This document shows positions 16,587-25,548 of a stretch of 64,000 nt of DNA, piece by piece. The DNA comes from an uncultured Candidatus Entotheonella sp. GTDB lineage: Bacteria; Tectomicrobia; Entotheonellia; Entotheonellales; Entotheonellaceae. The position numbers and the translations under genes are program-made. Positions within the stretch are counted from its first letter, which is position 1. Every line of letters starts with the position of its first letter. Below the pieces are notes generated by a model. The model ran no database searches, was not told where the DNA came from, and was given only the letters and a program-made list of their open reading frames with translations. The stretch is from NCBI GenBank assembly GCA_951828535.1, contig OX639990.1, positions 1 to 64,000 on the forward strand. Reading direction: 5' to 3'.

Positions 16587-19028
16587 TCAGCGCGACCGGT
16601 AAGCAGCGCTGATATGCAGTTGGCGGCGTGTTTTGGCCCAGTCCCGTCGAATTTGCTCCTGTAGCCACACGAATTGCGCGTACGACACGGTGAGCGCCTT
16701 GTTGAGTGAAGCGTCCGACGTTTCGAGCGCCGCCAGTTTCTGGCGCAGGCGGGTGACTTCCCGCGCTTTGTCCTTGGATTGCTGGACCAAGCGGCGCAGG
16801 GTGCGTACGGCGCCCACGGCGGGCACCTTCCGTTGCTTGCTATCCTCCTCGATGGAGTCAACGACGGTTTCCGAAACCTGCGCCCCCAATTCTGGCTGCA
16901 GGTCGGCCTCTTGCCACAGGTCGAACAATGCCTTTACGTAACTGCCTTCCGAGCCGTTCTGATAAACGGCGATGAGGTCGCGCTCCTGGCGCAAGATATC
17001 CGCCAGTTGCAGAGAGGCTTTCGACGGCGACAGCCGTAGCCTTGCTTCGGCTCTGGCTACCGAGTAGACGATCTCAAACCGCAGGGCGCCTTTCGCTGAG
17101 CGCCCAGTGAGGTTTCCCGATATGGTGTCGACAAACTCGCCCCCCTGCAAACTCTCGGGCTCCAGAGCACTGGCCAGCTTGCTATAGCGGCGAATACGTT
17201 TTCTCAGTTCGTCGGTCGTGTACGTTTCCGGCTTGTAGCGTTCTCGAATGGCGTGCGTGAAAAACTGCAGATCAAGCGCCAGATGCCTCAAAATACGCTC
17301 GCGGTCGCCGGGCTCCCATGCCGTGTCCGTGTCGTCAAGCAACCCTGCTGCCGCCAGACGATGCGTCTCCAGCCACTGACTCCGCACTTCCAGCTCCGCC
17401 AGCGATTCGCCTTCGGCAAGCCCGCCGTTCTTCGCGTCGCGCCGCGCCGCCAACCGAGATTCCACGTGTTCCTTGGTGAAACGGGCGAAGGCTCGGGTTC
17501 CAGGCTGACCATCGAGAAGCTGCTGCTCGAACCGCAATAGCGCCTGGTAGCGGGAATTGTCGTCCACCCGGCCCGCCAGGGTTTGCAGGGTCTGTTCGTA
17601 CGTGGTGAGTTGCTCGTGCTTTTCGAAGGGGTCTGCCGGCACATCGAGGAGGGCCTCGGTTTGCTCTCGCAACGCTGTTGCCGCGCGCGCCGCGGCGGGG
17701 GTGGAAAAGCTCAGGACCCGGTGCCAGTTGCTGCGAAAGGCTTGCAGTCGTTCCGGGTAGGTTCGCTCGGCAAAGCGGCGGAAGGATTGCGGCAGGCGCG
17801 CGGCCTCCCCCTCAAGCCGCCGCAGATCCCTGGCGACCCGCTCAAGCCCGGGCTGCAAGTCCGCCTTGAGCCGCGTCATGGCCTCACGCGCCTGGGTTCG
17901 CGCGCTGGCTGCGACGTCTGCAAACGGTTGCCGCTCCGCCACGGTGGCGTGAAACAAGGTCTCGGCCTGCGTCGCCGACAGGGCTTTCAGCGGTTCGTAC
18001 CACACGTCCACGAGCGATACGACCAGAGGCGCCAGAGGATAGCCATGGCGGATTTCGAGCGTGGCTGCGAAGTCCGGCTTGCCGGCAGCGGCGTAGACGA
18101 CGTCGAACGTCTTGGCAATCGTGTCGTGCAATTCGGAGGCGGTTTCCTTGGGCCGGGCCAGCTTGTAATTCCGCAGGCCCGTGCTGGCTTCGTAGAGCCG
18201 CAGGGTCGACCAGACAGAGCGGCCAGCATCGGGGATGGCGGCCCTGGCCGGCTTCCGGTCCCAGTGCATCTCTGTGATGGCATTTTGGATGCCCCGCCAA
18301 GTATCGGCAAAGTCCGATTCAAGGCTGTCGCCTCCAAAGGGCCGCTCGGCGGATTGGAACAGGTACCTGTACGGCTCGATTTCTTCCTGGGCGGCCCGCA
18401 GGCTGGTCCGCACGGCGTCGAGTTGTGCCTGGATGGACGTTACGTCAAGGGCTTCGATGAGCGCTTCCTTGACGATTTCCCGCGCCGCGTCTTCGATCCC
18501 TGCCTTATAAACCGTCGTCCTGCGTTCGATATCGTCGACCTGGGCTTTGAGACGCTCGACCCTGGCGTCAATGTCCCGCATCGTGGCGTGGCCCAGAAGA
18601 GCGCCCGATACGATCATCGTGACAACCACATAGACGGCGCCGACACCGGCGGCGGCCCCCTTGCCGACGCCAAGGTGCGGGGCGCCGGGCTTGACGAACA
18701 ACAGCGCCGCGAGGACGATCAGGCCGATCACGAGGGCAATGGCGTTTTGGCCCTGCAGGGTCGCATGCAGCAGGGGAGGAAGCTGCACCTTGGCGATGGC
18801 GTTCTCGAGTTGGCCGATTGTTGTGCCGGTTCTTATGATGTCCGCCGTGGCCCCGAGCCAGTAGTGGTGCAGCGAGAACAGTAGCGCCACGAGGAAAAGC
18901 GGGCCAACGAACAGCAGGGCGCGGCGCACAACGCGGGCGGTGATTGAGTCAGCGCCACGGGTTATATAGCGGCCTACCAGAACGGCGGCGAACGCGACGC
19001 CGCAGGCAATCGTCAGTTCGTATGCCAT
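16587..19028 (-). CDS. Large membrane-anchored coiled-coil protein of unknown function
   Basis: I do not recognise this 813-aa protein. The first 150 residues hold about four membrane helices (ELTIACGVAFAAVLVG; ALLFVGPLFLVALLFSLH; AIALVIGLIVLAALLFV; GAVYVVVTMIVSGALL). The remaining 650 residues look soluble and helix-rich, with coiled-coil stretches at about 155-225 (DIDARVERLKAQVDDIERR), 395-440 and 745-800. It has no enzyme motif that I can see. This resembles the build of membrane-tethered scaffold or tension-sensing proteins. GAGGACAAG precedes the ATG. It is 36 bases downstream of the serine hydrolase at 19065 and probably shares its transcript. Confidence 0.75.
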   Translation of the reverse strand: MAYELTIACGVAFAAVLVGRYITRGADSITARVVRRALLFVGPLFLVALLFSLHHYWLGATADIIRTGTTIGQLENAIAKVQLPPLLHATLQGQNAIALVIGLIVLAALLFVKPGAPHLGVGKGAAAGVGAVYVVVTMIVSGALLGHATMRDIDARVERLKAQVDDIERRTTVYKAGIEDAAREIVKEALIEALDVTSIQAQLDAVRTSLRAAQEEIEPYRYLFQSAERPFGGDSLESDFADTWRGIQNAITEMHWDRKPARAAIPDAGRSVWSTLRLYEASTGLRNYKLARPKETASELHDTIAKTFDVVYAAAGKPDFAATLEIRHGYPLAPLVVSLVDVWYEPLKALSATQAETLFHATVAERQPFADVAASARTQAREAMTRLKADLQPGLERVARDLRRLEGEAARLPQSFRRFAERTYPERLQAFRSNWHRVLSFSTPAAARAATALREQTEALLDVPADPFEKHEQLTTYEQTLQTLAGRVDDNSRYQALLRFEQQLLDGQPGTRAFARFTKEHVESRLAARRDAKNGGLAEGESLAELEVRSQWLETHRLAAAGLLDDTDTAWEPGDRERILRHLALDLQFFTHAIRERYKPETYTTDELRKRIRRYSKLASALEPESLQGGEFVDTISGNLTGRSAKGALRFEIVYSVARAEARLRLSPSKASLQLADILRQERDLIAVYQNGSEGSYVKALFDLWQEADLQPELGAQVSETVVDSIEEDSKQRKVPAVGAVRTLRRLVQQSKDKAREVTRLRQKLAALETSDASLNKALTVSYAQFVWLQEQIRRDWAKTRRQLHISAAYRSR

Positions 19029-19064
19029 GGCTTGTCCTCATAGTTCGATCGGAACATCATGCGC

Positions 19065-20285
19065 CTAATCCACCAGGGCAGCGTAGGTAAGGGTGCGCAG
19101 CTCGCGGCGAATGGGGTAGGACGAAGACGGCATCACCTGCGTCATGAAAATGACGACGAGGTCCTCGACGGGGTCTACCCAGAAAGCCGTGCTGGCCGCG
19201 CCACCCCAGGCGAATTCGCCCGGCGTGCCGAGTACCTGTGCCCGCGCCGGGTTCAGCATGACGGAAAACCCCAGGCCGAATCCCACCCCGGCGTAGGCGG
19301 TCTCGGTGAACATGCCGGCCTGCGCCAGCGCCGTCAGGTCCTGCCCGCCCGGCAGGTGGTTCATCGTCATCAGCTCCACGGTCTTGCGGCCCAGCAAGCG
19401 GACGCCGTCCAGCTCGCCGCGATTTCGCAGCATGAGCGTAAAACGCAGGTAATCCGGCGCTGTGGAGACCAGCCCGCCGCCGCCCGACAGGAAGCTGCCG
19501 CTGCGAAACTCGCTGTTGTCCGGGGCGTCGGCGAGCTGCAACCGACCGTCGCGCAGCCGTTCGTAGTTGCAGGCGAAGCGCTCAAGCTGCTCGTCGGCCA
19601 CAGTGAAGGCCGTGTCGGTCATGCCCAGCGGCTGGAAAATGCGCTCCCCCAGGTAGGCATCGAACCGCTGACCCGAGATCACCTCGACCAGGTATCCCGC
19701 GACGTCCGTGGCAACCGAATAATTCCAGCGCGTGCCGGGCGAGAATTCCAGCGGCAGCTCCGCCAGGGCATCCACCATGTTCTGGAGGGTGTAGTCGGGC
19801 CGGCTTCGGTCGGCGATTCTCAGGCTGCGATAGGCGGCGTCGACGTTGGTGCGTTCCATGAAGCCGTAGGTGAGGCCGGAGGTGTGATTGAGCAGGTCGC
19901 GGATGACCATGGGCCTCGCCACCGGCGCCGTGAGGAAGGTTGGGTAGTTGCCGCCGACGAACACGCCCAGGCCCTCCCAGGCGGGGATGTAGCGGTGCAC
20001 GGGGTCGTCGAGCTGGCACAGGCCCTGTTCGACCAGCATCATGAGGGCGACGGTGGTGATGGGCTTGCTCATCGAATAAATGCGAAAGACGGTATCGCGC
20101 TGCATGGGGCGCCGGCGTTCGACCTCGAGGTGGCCTTGCGGCTCGAAATAGGCAATCTTGCCGTGGCGGGCTACCAGGGTCAGGGTGCCGGCGAGCCTGC
20201 CGTCGTCGATATAGCGCTGAAAGTGGCCGCGGATGCGGTCGAGACGGGCGGCTGAGAGGCCAACTTCCTCCGGTTTGACGGTCAT
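19065..20285 (-). CDS. Serine hydrolase, class C beta-lactamase-like (EstB-type esterase)
   Basis: A 406-aa protein of the beta-lactamase/D,D-peptidase fold. Catalytic SMSK (SxxK, about residues 71-74) and WNYSVATDVAGYLVE give the Ser, Lys and Tyr; the third motif is WGGAAST instead of KTG. The YSV and W-GG variants are typical of EstB-like esterases rather than true beta-lactamases. No signal peptide is visible, so it should be cytoplasmic. AAGGAGAACCG precedes the ATG. Confidence 0.85.
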   Translation of the reverse strand: MTVKPEEVGLSAARLDRIRGHFQRYIDDGRLAGTLTLVARHGKIAYFEPQGHLEVERRRPMQRDTVFRIYSMSKPITTVALMMLVEQGLCQLDDPVHRYIPAWEGLGVFVGGNYPTFLTAPVARPMVIRDLLNHTSGLTYGFMERTNVDAAYRSLRIADRSRPDYTLQNMVDALAELPLEFSPGTRWNYSVATDVAGYLVEVISGQRFDAYLGERIFQPLGMTDTAFTVADEQLERFACNYERLRDGRLQLADAPDNSEFRSGSFLSGGGGLVSTAPDYLRFTLMLRNRGELDGVRLLGRKTVELMTMNHLPGGQDLTALAQAGMFTETAYAGVGFGLGFSVMLNPARAQVLGTPGEFAWGGAASTAFWVDPVEDLVVIFMTQVMPSSSYPIRRELRTLTYAALVD

Positions 20286-20417
20286 CGGTTCTCCTTCGGA
20301 TTAACGGCCGCGTGCGGGCCGCACCGGCGGGTTCAGGACTTGTGGCCAGCGGCCAAATGTGTTCTGATCTTGTCGTGTAACAGACAGACAAATCACTGTA
20401 AGGAAAGGACTTCGGTC

Positions 20418-20738
20418 ATGATTGAATCAGGGTATAACGGCTGGCGCAACTATACCACATGGGCGGTGCATACGTGGCTTTCCGCTGACGACGAGCACCT
20501 GGCGACGGTGCGCGAGATCGCCGCCGGGCGGGTGCCGGACGAACGGCTGAGCGAGTGGGCCGAGGAGCACGTGTGGGAGGGACTTCTGGGCGTGAACGAG
20601 AACGACGTGCCGGAATGCCTCGGCGCCGATTTATTGGCCTGGGCGCTCGGACAGGTGGATTGGCAGGAACTGGTCACGGTGTTCAAGGCGTTGCCGGAAG
20701 AGGCGGAAGAAGACGCGCGGCCGGAAGGCGTGGCGTAG
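20418..20738 (+). CDS. Small acidic protein with an NYTTW motif
   Basis: A 106-aa acidic protein. The N-terminal GWRNYTTWAVHTWLSADDEHL matches a motif (WxNYxTWxVxxWL) found in small proteins of plasmids, phages and other mobile DNA with no assigned function. The rest is helical and rich in Glu. The ATG at 20418 has AAGGAAAGGA before it; an earlier in-frame ATG at 20340 gives an odd Cys-rich extension. It stands alone between divergent and convergent neighbours. Confidence 0.65.
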   Translation: MIESGYNGWRNYTTWAVHTWLSADDEHLATVREIAAGRVPDERLSEWAEEHVWEGLLGVNENDVPECLGADLLAWALGQVDWQELVTVFKALPEEAEEDARPEGVA

Positions 20739-20744
20739 GTAGGC

Positions 20745-20803
20745 CCGTAGGTCGGATTAGCGGATTGTCGGATTACGCCGGCGGGCCAATCCGACCCACA
20801 GGT
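20745..20803. repeat. Palindromic GTCGGATTA-type repeat, copy 2
   Basis: Two nested copies of GTCGGATTA (GGTCGGATTAGCGGATT and GTCGGATTACGCC) are followed by the arm CCAATCCGACCC. The block lies between the convergent genes at 20738 and 20811 and could fold as a hairpin on either transcript. Confidence 0.65.
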
Positions 20804-20810
20804 CAACCGC

Positions 20811-21848
20811 TTAGAAATCGACCAGCTCCACGTCGAACACCAGCGTCGCCCGCGGCGGGATGACCGGCGGATAGCCCCGTTCCCCGTAACCAAGATGGCT
20901 GGGAATGACCAGGATGCGTTTTTCCCCCTTCCGCATGTCCAGCAGCGCCTCGTCCCACCCCTTGATGACGCGCCCCATGCCGACCTCGAATTCAAACGGT
21001 TCGCCCCGTTGCACCGAGCTGTCGAAGACCCTGCCGCTCAGGAACTTGCCGGTGTAGTGCGCTTGGATGGGCGTGCCGGGCTGCGGCTTCGGGCCGTCCC
21101 CCGCCTCGACGATGATGTACAAGAGGCCCGATTCGGTGGTTTGCATCTGGCCGGGGTAGGCTTCTTCCAGCACGGCCATGGCGGTGTCGTATTCCTTCTT
21201 GGCGTGGGCATCTTCGGCGGCTGCGATCCCCGCGATCATGCCATCGAACCTCGCCTGATCGGTCTTGAATGCCTTGGCCGCGTCGCCCACCCGCACGATC
21301 GTCAGCTTTTCCAACCTGTCGCCCTGCTCGATGGCATCGACGACATCCTGTCCCTGAATGACCCGTCCGAACACGGCGTGCTTGCCGTCCAGCCACGGTG
21401 TTGCTTTGTGGGTGATGAAGAACTGGCTGCCGTTCGTGTTGCGGCCGGCGTTTGCCATGGACAGCACGCCCGGGCCGTCGTGCCGCAGGGCGGGGTGAAT
21501 CTCGTCGGGGAATTCATAGCCGGGACCGCCGCGCCCGCTGCCTTGCGGGTCGCCGCCCTGGATCATGAAATTGGGGATGACGCGATGAAACGTCTGGCCG
21601 TCGTAAAATGGCGTTCCCGCTGGCTTGTTAGAGTTTTTGGTGCCTTCCGCCAAGCCGACGAAATTCACCACCGTCATGGGCGCCTCCTCGTAGGCCAGAC
21701 GCAACACGATAAGGCCCTTCGAGGTGTGCATCTCAGCGTACAGGCCGTCGGGATAGGCGTCCTCGCCGCTAGCGGGTGCGACAAGGCCGGCAAAGAGCAG
21801 GGACGTTATGGCTGCGATGCGAATGAACTGCCAAGAGCGTGCGATCAT
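20811..21848 (-). CDS. Exported cyclophilin-FKBP fusion peptidyl-prolyl isomerase
   Basis: A 345-aa protein with a Sec signal peptide (about residues 1-28, ending APASGED). Residues 38-195 are a cyclophilin-type PPIase ([47 protein letters not shown]). After a helical linker (about 200-235), residues 240-345 are an FKBP-type PPIase ([53 protein letters not shown]). Both active sites look complete. It should act on periplasmic or outer-membrane proteins. Such two-family fusions are known but uncommon. Confidence 0.9.
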   Translation of the reverse strand: MIARSWQFIRIAAITSLLFAGLVAPASGEDAYPDGLYAEMHTSKGLIVLRLAYEEAPMTVVNFVGLAEGTKNSNKPAGTPFYDGQTFHRVIPNFMIQGGDPQGSGRGGPGYEFPDEIHPALRHDGPGVLSMANAGRNTNGSQFFITHKATPWLDGKHAVFGRVIQGQDVVDAIEQGDRLEKLTIVRVGDAAKAFKTDQARFDGMIAGIAAAEDAHAKKEYDTAMAVLEEAYPGQMQTTESGLLYIIVEAGDGPKPQPGTPIQAHYTGKFLSGRVFDSSVQRGEPFEFEVGMGRVIKGWDEALLDMRKGEKRILVIPSHLGYGERGYPPVIPPRATLVFDVELVDF

Positions 21849-21978
21849 GGGAATACCTTCTTGGTATGGGGTATGGGTGCTGTCGAAATGGCAAGTGGAT
21901 TATCAGAATAGCCGCTGACCGGCGACGACACAAACGATTGAGTACGGCACCGGGTAAGGGCATATGGCGTCATCCGGC

Positions 21979-23124
21979 CTACGCAAATGTGCACAGAGCC
22001 TCAACCAAGGCGCCGAGGTCGTCGGGGGTGTTGTAGACGTGCGGCGATACCCGTAGAGAGGTGCCGCGCTGCGACACGTAAACCTTGCGGCGGCGCAGGT
22101 CCTCCAGGATGGCGGGCAACCGCTCGCCGTCCGGCACCCGGATGCCGAACAGGTGCGGGGAGCGTTCCGCCGCCGGCGCCATCACGTATGGGCTGTCCGC
22201 CAGAGCCGCTTCCACGTCGCCGCTCAGCACGGCGCAGTAGTCCCGAACGGCCGTCACACCCCACGTCAGGATTTGCTTCAGTCCCTCATTCAGCATCGCC
22301 ACCAGGATGAAATTCGAGCGTTCGCCGGTGTCGAAGCGCCGGGCGCCGGGTTGGTACTCGCGCCGGAACTGGCTCAGGTTGCTGAAGTTCTCGCTGTCTT
22401 TGCGGTTGATCCAGTTGTGCTCGAAGGGCTCTCCGTCCAGCAGCCGGTCGCCGACCGCGATGAGGCCGTACTGATACGGGCCGAGCATCCACTTGTAGCC
22501 GGCGCACACCAGCAGATCCGGTTGCAGGCGGTCGAAATCGAAGGGCAGGGCGCCGACCGATTGGGTGCCGTCGACGACGAACAGGGCGCCGACCTCGCGC
22601 GCCCGCTGCCCAATGGCGTCGAGGTCAAAGGGGGTGCCGTCGGTATAGTGGACGTCGGTGAGGGTTACCGACGCGGTATTACGGTCGATGGCTTCCAGAA
22701 CGCGCGCGCTCCACGCCGCTGCCGACGGTGACCCGTCCGGGCGTTCCACCAGGCGCAATTCGGCGCCGCTGCGGTCGCAGGCAGCCATCCAACCGTAGAC
22801 GTTGCTCGGAAACTCTTCCGCCGGGATGACCACGTTCTGACCGGCCTGCAGCGGCGTGTTGTGGACCGCCACGGCCACCCCGTAGCTGGCGGCGGGGATG
22901 CAGGCGACCCGGTCGGCCGAGGTGTTGACGAGGCGGGCAAAGCGGTCGCGCAGGGTTTCGACCGGCTCGAAAAATTCCGCCCCGCCGATGTCGGCGGGCG
23001 AGGCTTTCAACCCGACAGCGGCGATGCCGGCGTCTTGCACCGATTTCAGCAGCGGCGACATGTAGGCGCAGTTCAGGTAGTGCTGAGACGTCGGTATAGA
23101 GAAAAGATGGCGTTGGCATTGCAT
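21979..23124 (-). CDS. Class V aminotransferase (PLP-dependent)
   Basis: A 381-aa fold-type I PLP enzyme. VDGTQSVGALPFDF supplies the PLP-ring Asp and the segment AGYKWMLGPYQYG carries the Schiff-base Lys (about residue 209). SYGVAVAVHN lines the phosphate. It lacks the active-site cysteine loop of SufS/IscS (no RxGHHCAQ), so it is not the missing desulfurase of the nearby suf operon. Kynureninase-like or isopenicillin-epimerase-like chemistry is possible. GGGAG precedes the ATG. It is divergent from the enolase-superfamily gene. Confidence 0.8.
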   Translation of the reverse strand: MQCQRHLFSIPTSQHYLNCAYMSPLLKSVQDAGIAAVGLKASPADIGGAEFFEPVETLRDRFARLVNTSADRVACIPAASYGVAVAVHNTPLQAGQNVVIPAEEFPSNVYGWMAACDRSGAELRLVERPDGSPSAAAWSARVLEAIDRNTASVTLTDVHYTDGTPFDLDAIGQRAREVGALFVVDGTQSVGALPFDFDRLQPDLLVCAGYKWMLGPYQYGLIAVGDRLLDGEPFEHNWINRKDSENFSNLSQFRREYQPGARRFDTGERSNFILVAMLNEGLKQILTWGVTAVRDYCAVLSGDVEAALADSPYVMAPAAERSPHLFGIRVPDGERLPAILEDLRRRKVYVSQRGTSLRVSPHVYNTPDDLGALVEALCTFA

Positions 23125-23458
23125 GAGGGACTCCCGTTTGGAGCGCGGGGTGAGAAACGTCGTTCCGAGTGTTGTCTGTCAGGCTTGGCAGATCTGCGGC
23201 ATCCCGGGCCGGGGTGCATGGCAGCGGCATCGAAGTGTAGCCGCAACGCTCTTGCGGCTCAATCGCCAAATGTCGCTTCTGCACTGCGGCAAACCAATGT
23301 GAACAACGCAGAAATTCCTGTTAGGATGCTCGAATTCGTGTCCTGTGGGTGCTCGGCGACAAGTACATCGCCGCGATTTTCGCACGACCCGGCTACCCGC
23401 TTACTGGGAAGATTTCGAACGGGCAAGATCGTGCTGTGGAAGATGAGGGAAAAAGCCG
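23125..23458. other. Divergent intergenic region with one hairpin
   Basis: This 334-base gap separates the divergent genes at 23124 and 23459 and should hold both promoters. The only clear structure is a perfect hairpin, AGCCGCAA-CGCTC-TTGCGGCT (23239-23259), with no T-run on either side. I see no consensus promoter good enough to assign and no reading frame with coding character. Confidence 0.5.
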
Positions 23459-24682
23459 ATGAAAATCAAGGACGTTAAAACCTACGTGGTTGGCAATCCG
23501 CCGCCGCACCACGGTGGTGGGTATTGGGTGTTCCTGAAGCTGACGACGGACGACAACATCGAGGGCTTTGGCGAGGCTTACGGCGTGCCGTTTCACCCGA
23601 AGTTGGTGGCGCGCTTGGTCGAGGACGTGGTCGAGCGCTACGTCATCGGCGCGAATCCGTTCCAGATCGAAAAACTCTGGCGCATCATCTATTCGAGCGG
23701 TTACACGCAGCACCCGGACCTGAGCCTCATGGGTGTGCTGAGTGGTATCGAAATGGCCTGCTGGGACATCGTGGGCAAGGCGCTTAACCAGCCGGTCTAC
23801 AACCTGCTCGGCGGCCAGGTGCACGAGAAATTGCGGTCCTACACGTATCTCTATCCCGCCCCCGCTGCTGCGGAGCCGGACGGGGCTTCGGACGCGCTTG
23901 AAGTCGCTAATATCTTCGGCGACCCGGAGCGGGCGCCGCGCCGCGCTTTGCAGTACCTCGAACAGGGCTTCACCGCCCTGAAATTCGACCCCATCATGCC
24001 GATGGGCGCCTTCGACCCCAGGCAACTCACGCTGGAGGTGCTCGACAACGCCGAGTTGGTGGTCAAGAACATGCGGGAGGCGGTGGGCAGCAAGTGCGAC
24101 CTGCTCATCGGCACGCACGGCCAGATGACGACCGCGGCGGCGATTCGCTTTGCCCGCCGGCTGGAGCCGTATGAGCCGCTGTGGTTCGAGGAGCCGGTGC
24201 CGCCGGAGAACTTGAACGAGATGGCGCGGGTGGCGCATTCGACCCGCATTCCCGTCGCCACCGGTGAGCGGCTGACCACCAAGTACGAGTTCGCGCCGCT
24301 GCTCGAAAAGCAGGCGGCGGCCATTCTGCAGCCCGCCTTGGGGCGCGTCGGCGGCATCCTGGAAGCGAAGAAGATTGCCGGCATGGCAGAAGCGTACTAC
24401 GCCCAGATCGCGCCGCATCTCTACTGCGGGCCGCTGGAAGCAGCGGCCAATATCCAGATCGCCACCTGCAGTCCGAATTTCCTGATTCAGGAAAGCATCG
24501 AAACGTTTGGCGGATTTTACGGCGAGGTGTTGAAGGAGCCCATTCAGTGGCAGGACGGCTTCATCATTCCGCCGACCAGGCCCGGTTTGGGCTTCGAACT
24601 GAACGAGGAGGTGGCCGAGCGCCACGCTTACGAGGGCGGGGTGTTTCCAGAGTTGGTGGATACGCCGATTACGGGCCTGTAA
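23459..24682 (+). CDS. Mandelate racemase/galactonate dehydratase-like enolase-superfamily enzyme
   Basis: A 407-aa enolase-superfamily protein: N-terminal capping domain, SGIEMACWDIVGKALNQPVYNLLGG, then a TIM barrel. The second and third metal ligands are in WFEEPVPPEN (E244) and VATGERL (E270), and APHLYCGP supplies the general-base His. The first ligand position reads IGTHGQM (G218-T219-H220), where galactonate dehydratase relatives have Asp-x-His. A Gly here is unusual and may define a subfamily. GAGGGAAAAAGCC precedes the ATG. The substrate is probably a sugar acid or other 2-hydroxyacid. Confidence 0.85.
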   Translation: MKIKDVKTYVVGNPPPHHGGGYWVFLKLTTDDNIEGFGEAYGVPFHPKLVARLVEDVVERYVIGANPFQIEKLWRIIYSSGYTQHPDLSLMGVLSGIEMACWDIVGKALNQPVYNLLGGQVHEKLRSYTYLYPAPAAAEPDGASDALEVANIFGDPERAPRRALQYLEQGFTALKFDPIMPMGAFDPRQLTLEVLDNAELVVKNMREAVGSKCDLLIGTHGQMTTAAAIRFARRLEPYEPLWFEEPVPPENLNEMARVAHSTRIPVATGERLTTKYEFAPLLEKQAAAILQPALGRVGGILEAKKIAGMAEAYYAQIAPHLYCGPLEAAANIQIATCSPNFLIQESIETFGGFYGEVLKEPIQWQDGFIIPPTRPGLGFELNEEVAERHAYEGGVFPELVDTPITGL

Positions 24683-24714
24683 CGACTGTCTGGCAAGAGG
24701 TCGCAATTCCCGGC

Positions 24715-24735
24715 GTCGGATTATGCCTGCGGCTA
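24715..24735. repeat. Palindromic repeat copy 3, left part, interrupted by the IS
   Basis: The sequence GTCGGATTA-TGCCTGCGGC-TA ends at the IS. Its other arm, TAATCCGGC, resumes at 25550 on the far side. Removing the IS and one TA restores a complete copy of the repeat. Confidence 0.75.
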
Positions 24736-24778
24736 GGGCCTGTTAACACAAATGAGCATATCATGCTATGATTGACGA

Positions 24779-25186
24779 ATGGAAATCACTGAAACTCAGT
24801 ACCAACGCATCGCACCCTACCTGCCGATACAACGCGGCAACGTCAGGGTGTCCAACCGGCATGTTCTGAACGCTATCCTGTACGTCGCTGAGCATGGTTG
24901 CAAATGGCGCGGCCTGCCCCAGTCCTTTGGCAATTGGCACACCATCTACACCCGCATGAATCGCTGGTCGAAAAACGGCGTGCTCGACCGCGTGTTCGAA
25001 CACCTGCAGCGAGAGCAGATCGTGCGCCTTAAACTTGAGGTGCTCTCCATGGACAGCACCTCAGTCAAGGTGCATCCCGATGGCACGGGGGCGTTAAAAA
25101 AAACGGTCACCAAGCCATTGGCAAATCCCGCGGCGGCTGGACCACCAAGATTCATATGGTTGCCGCGGATTCTCGCACGGCGCTGA
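24779..25186 (+). CDS. IS5-family transposase, first frame (orfA)
   Basis: The 135-codon first frame contains the N-terminal DNA-binding half, ITETQYQRIAPYLP...GCKWRGLPQSFGNWHTIYTRM, and the first DDE residue in MDSTS (D92). After residue 108 it leaves the family alignment, because the true continuation is in the -1 frame. Frameshifting at the A8 run (25096-25103) would give an OrfAB of about 253 residues. The product of orfA alone is probably a regulator or is inactive. Confidence 0.85.
   Translation: MEITETQYQRIAPYLPIQRGNVRVSNRHVLNAILYVAEHGCKWRGLPQSFGNWHTIYTRMNRWSKNGVLDRVFEHLQREQIVRLKLEVLSMDSTSVKVHPDGTGALKKTVTKPLANPAAAGPPRFIWLPRILARR
25096..25103 (+). promoter_or_regulatory. Programmed -1 frameshift window (run of eight A)
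   Basis: Eight consecutive A residues lie exactly where the transposase alignment passes from one frame to the -1 frame (codons TTA AAA AAA ACG become AAA AAC GGT). IS427-group elements of IS5 use such A-runs to make the full transposase. Confidence 0.7.
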
Positions 25187-25536
25187 CGTTTTCGTTGTCA
25201 CCTGGGCAGGCGCACGACGCCCCGCAAGGGCGTGACCTGCTGCGTGGTCTTGGTGCATGGCAGGAGTCCTGCTCCTTGGTCATGGACCGCGCCTATGAAG
25301 GCGACGAGACGCGGCAGTTGGCCTTGGACCTGGGTTTCACCCCGGTGGTACCGCCTCTGAGTACACGGGTGGAGCCGTGGGAATACGACCGAGAACTATA
25401 CAAACGCCGCAACGAGATAGAGCGGTTGTTTCGTCGTCTGAAGGGTTTTCGTCGCATTTTCAGTCGCTACGAGAAGCTCGACGTGATCTTCCTGGGCTTT
25501 ATCCTCTTCGCGCTCATCTTCGATGCGCTGCGATAG
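25104..25536 (+). CDS. IS5-family transposase, second frame (orfB)
   Basis: This frame continues the transposase as NGHQAIGKSRGGWTTKIHMV, then the second catalytic Asp in LVMDRAYEGDETR and the third catalytic residue in YKRRNEIERLFRRLKGFRRI (Glu of the DDE triad). It ends at the TAG 13 bases before the right end of the element. It has an internal ATG at 25156 but lacks the first Asp, so it is meaningful only as the fused product. Confidence 0.85.
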
Positions 25537-25548
25537 TGTGAACAGGCC

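Noticed and set aside
21979-23124. The class V aminotransferase as the missing SufS
   Set aside because: The active-site cysteine loop is absent, and the gene is separated from the suf operon by a divergent gene and an IS.
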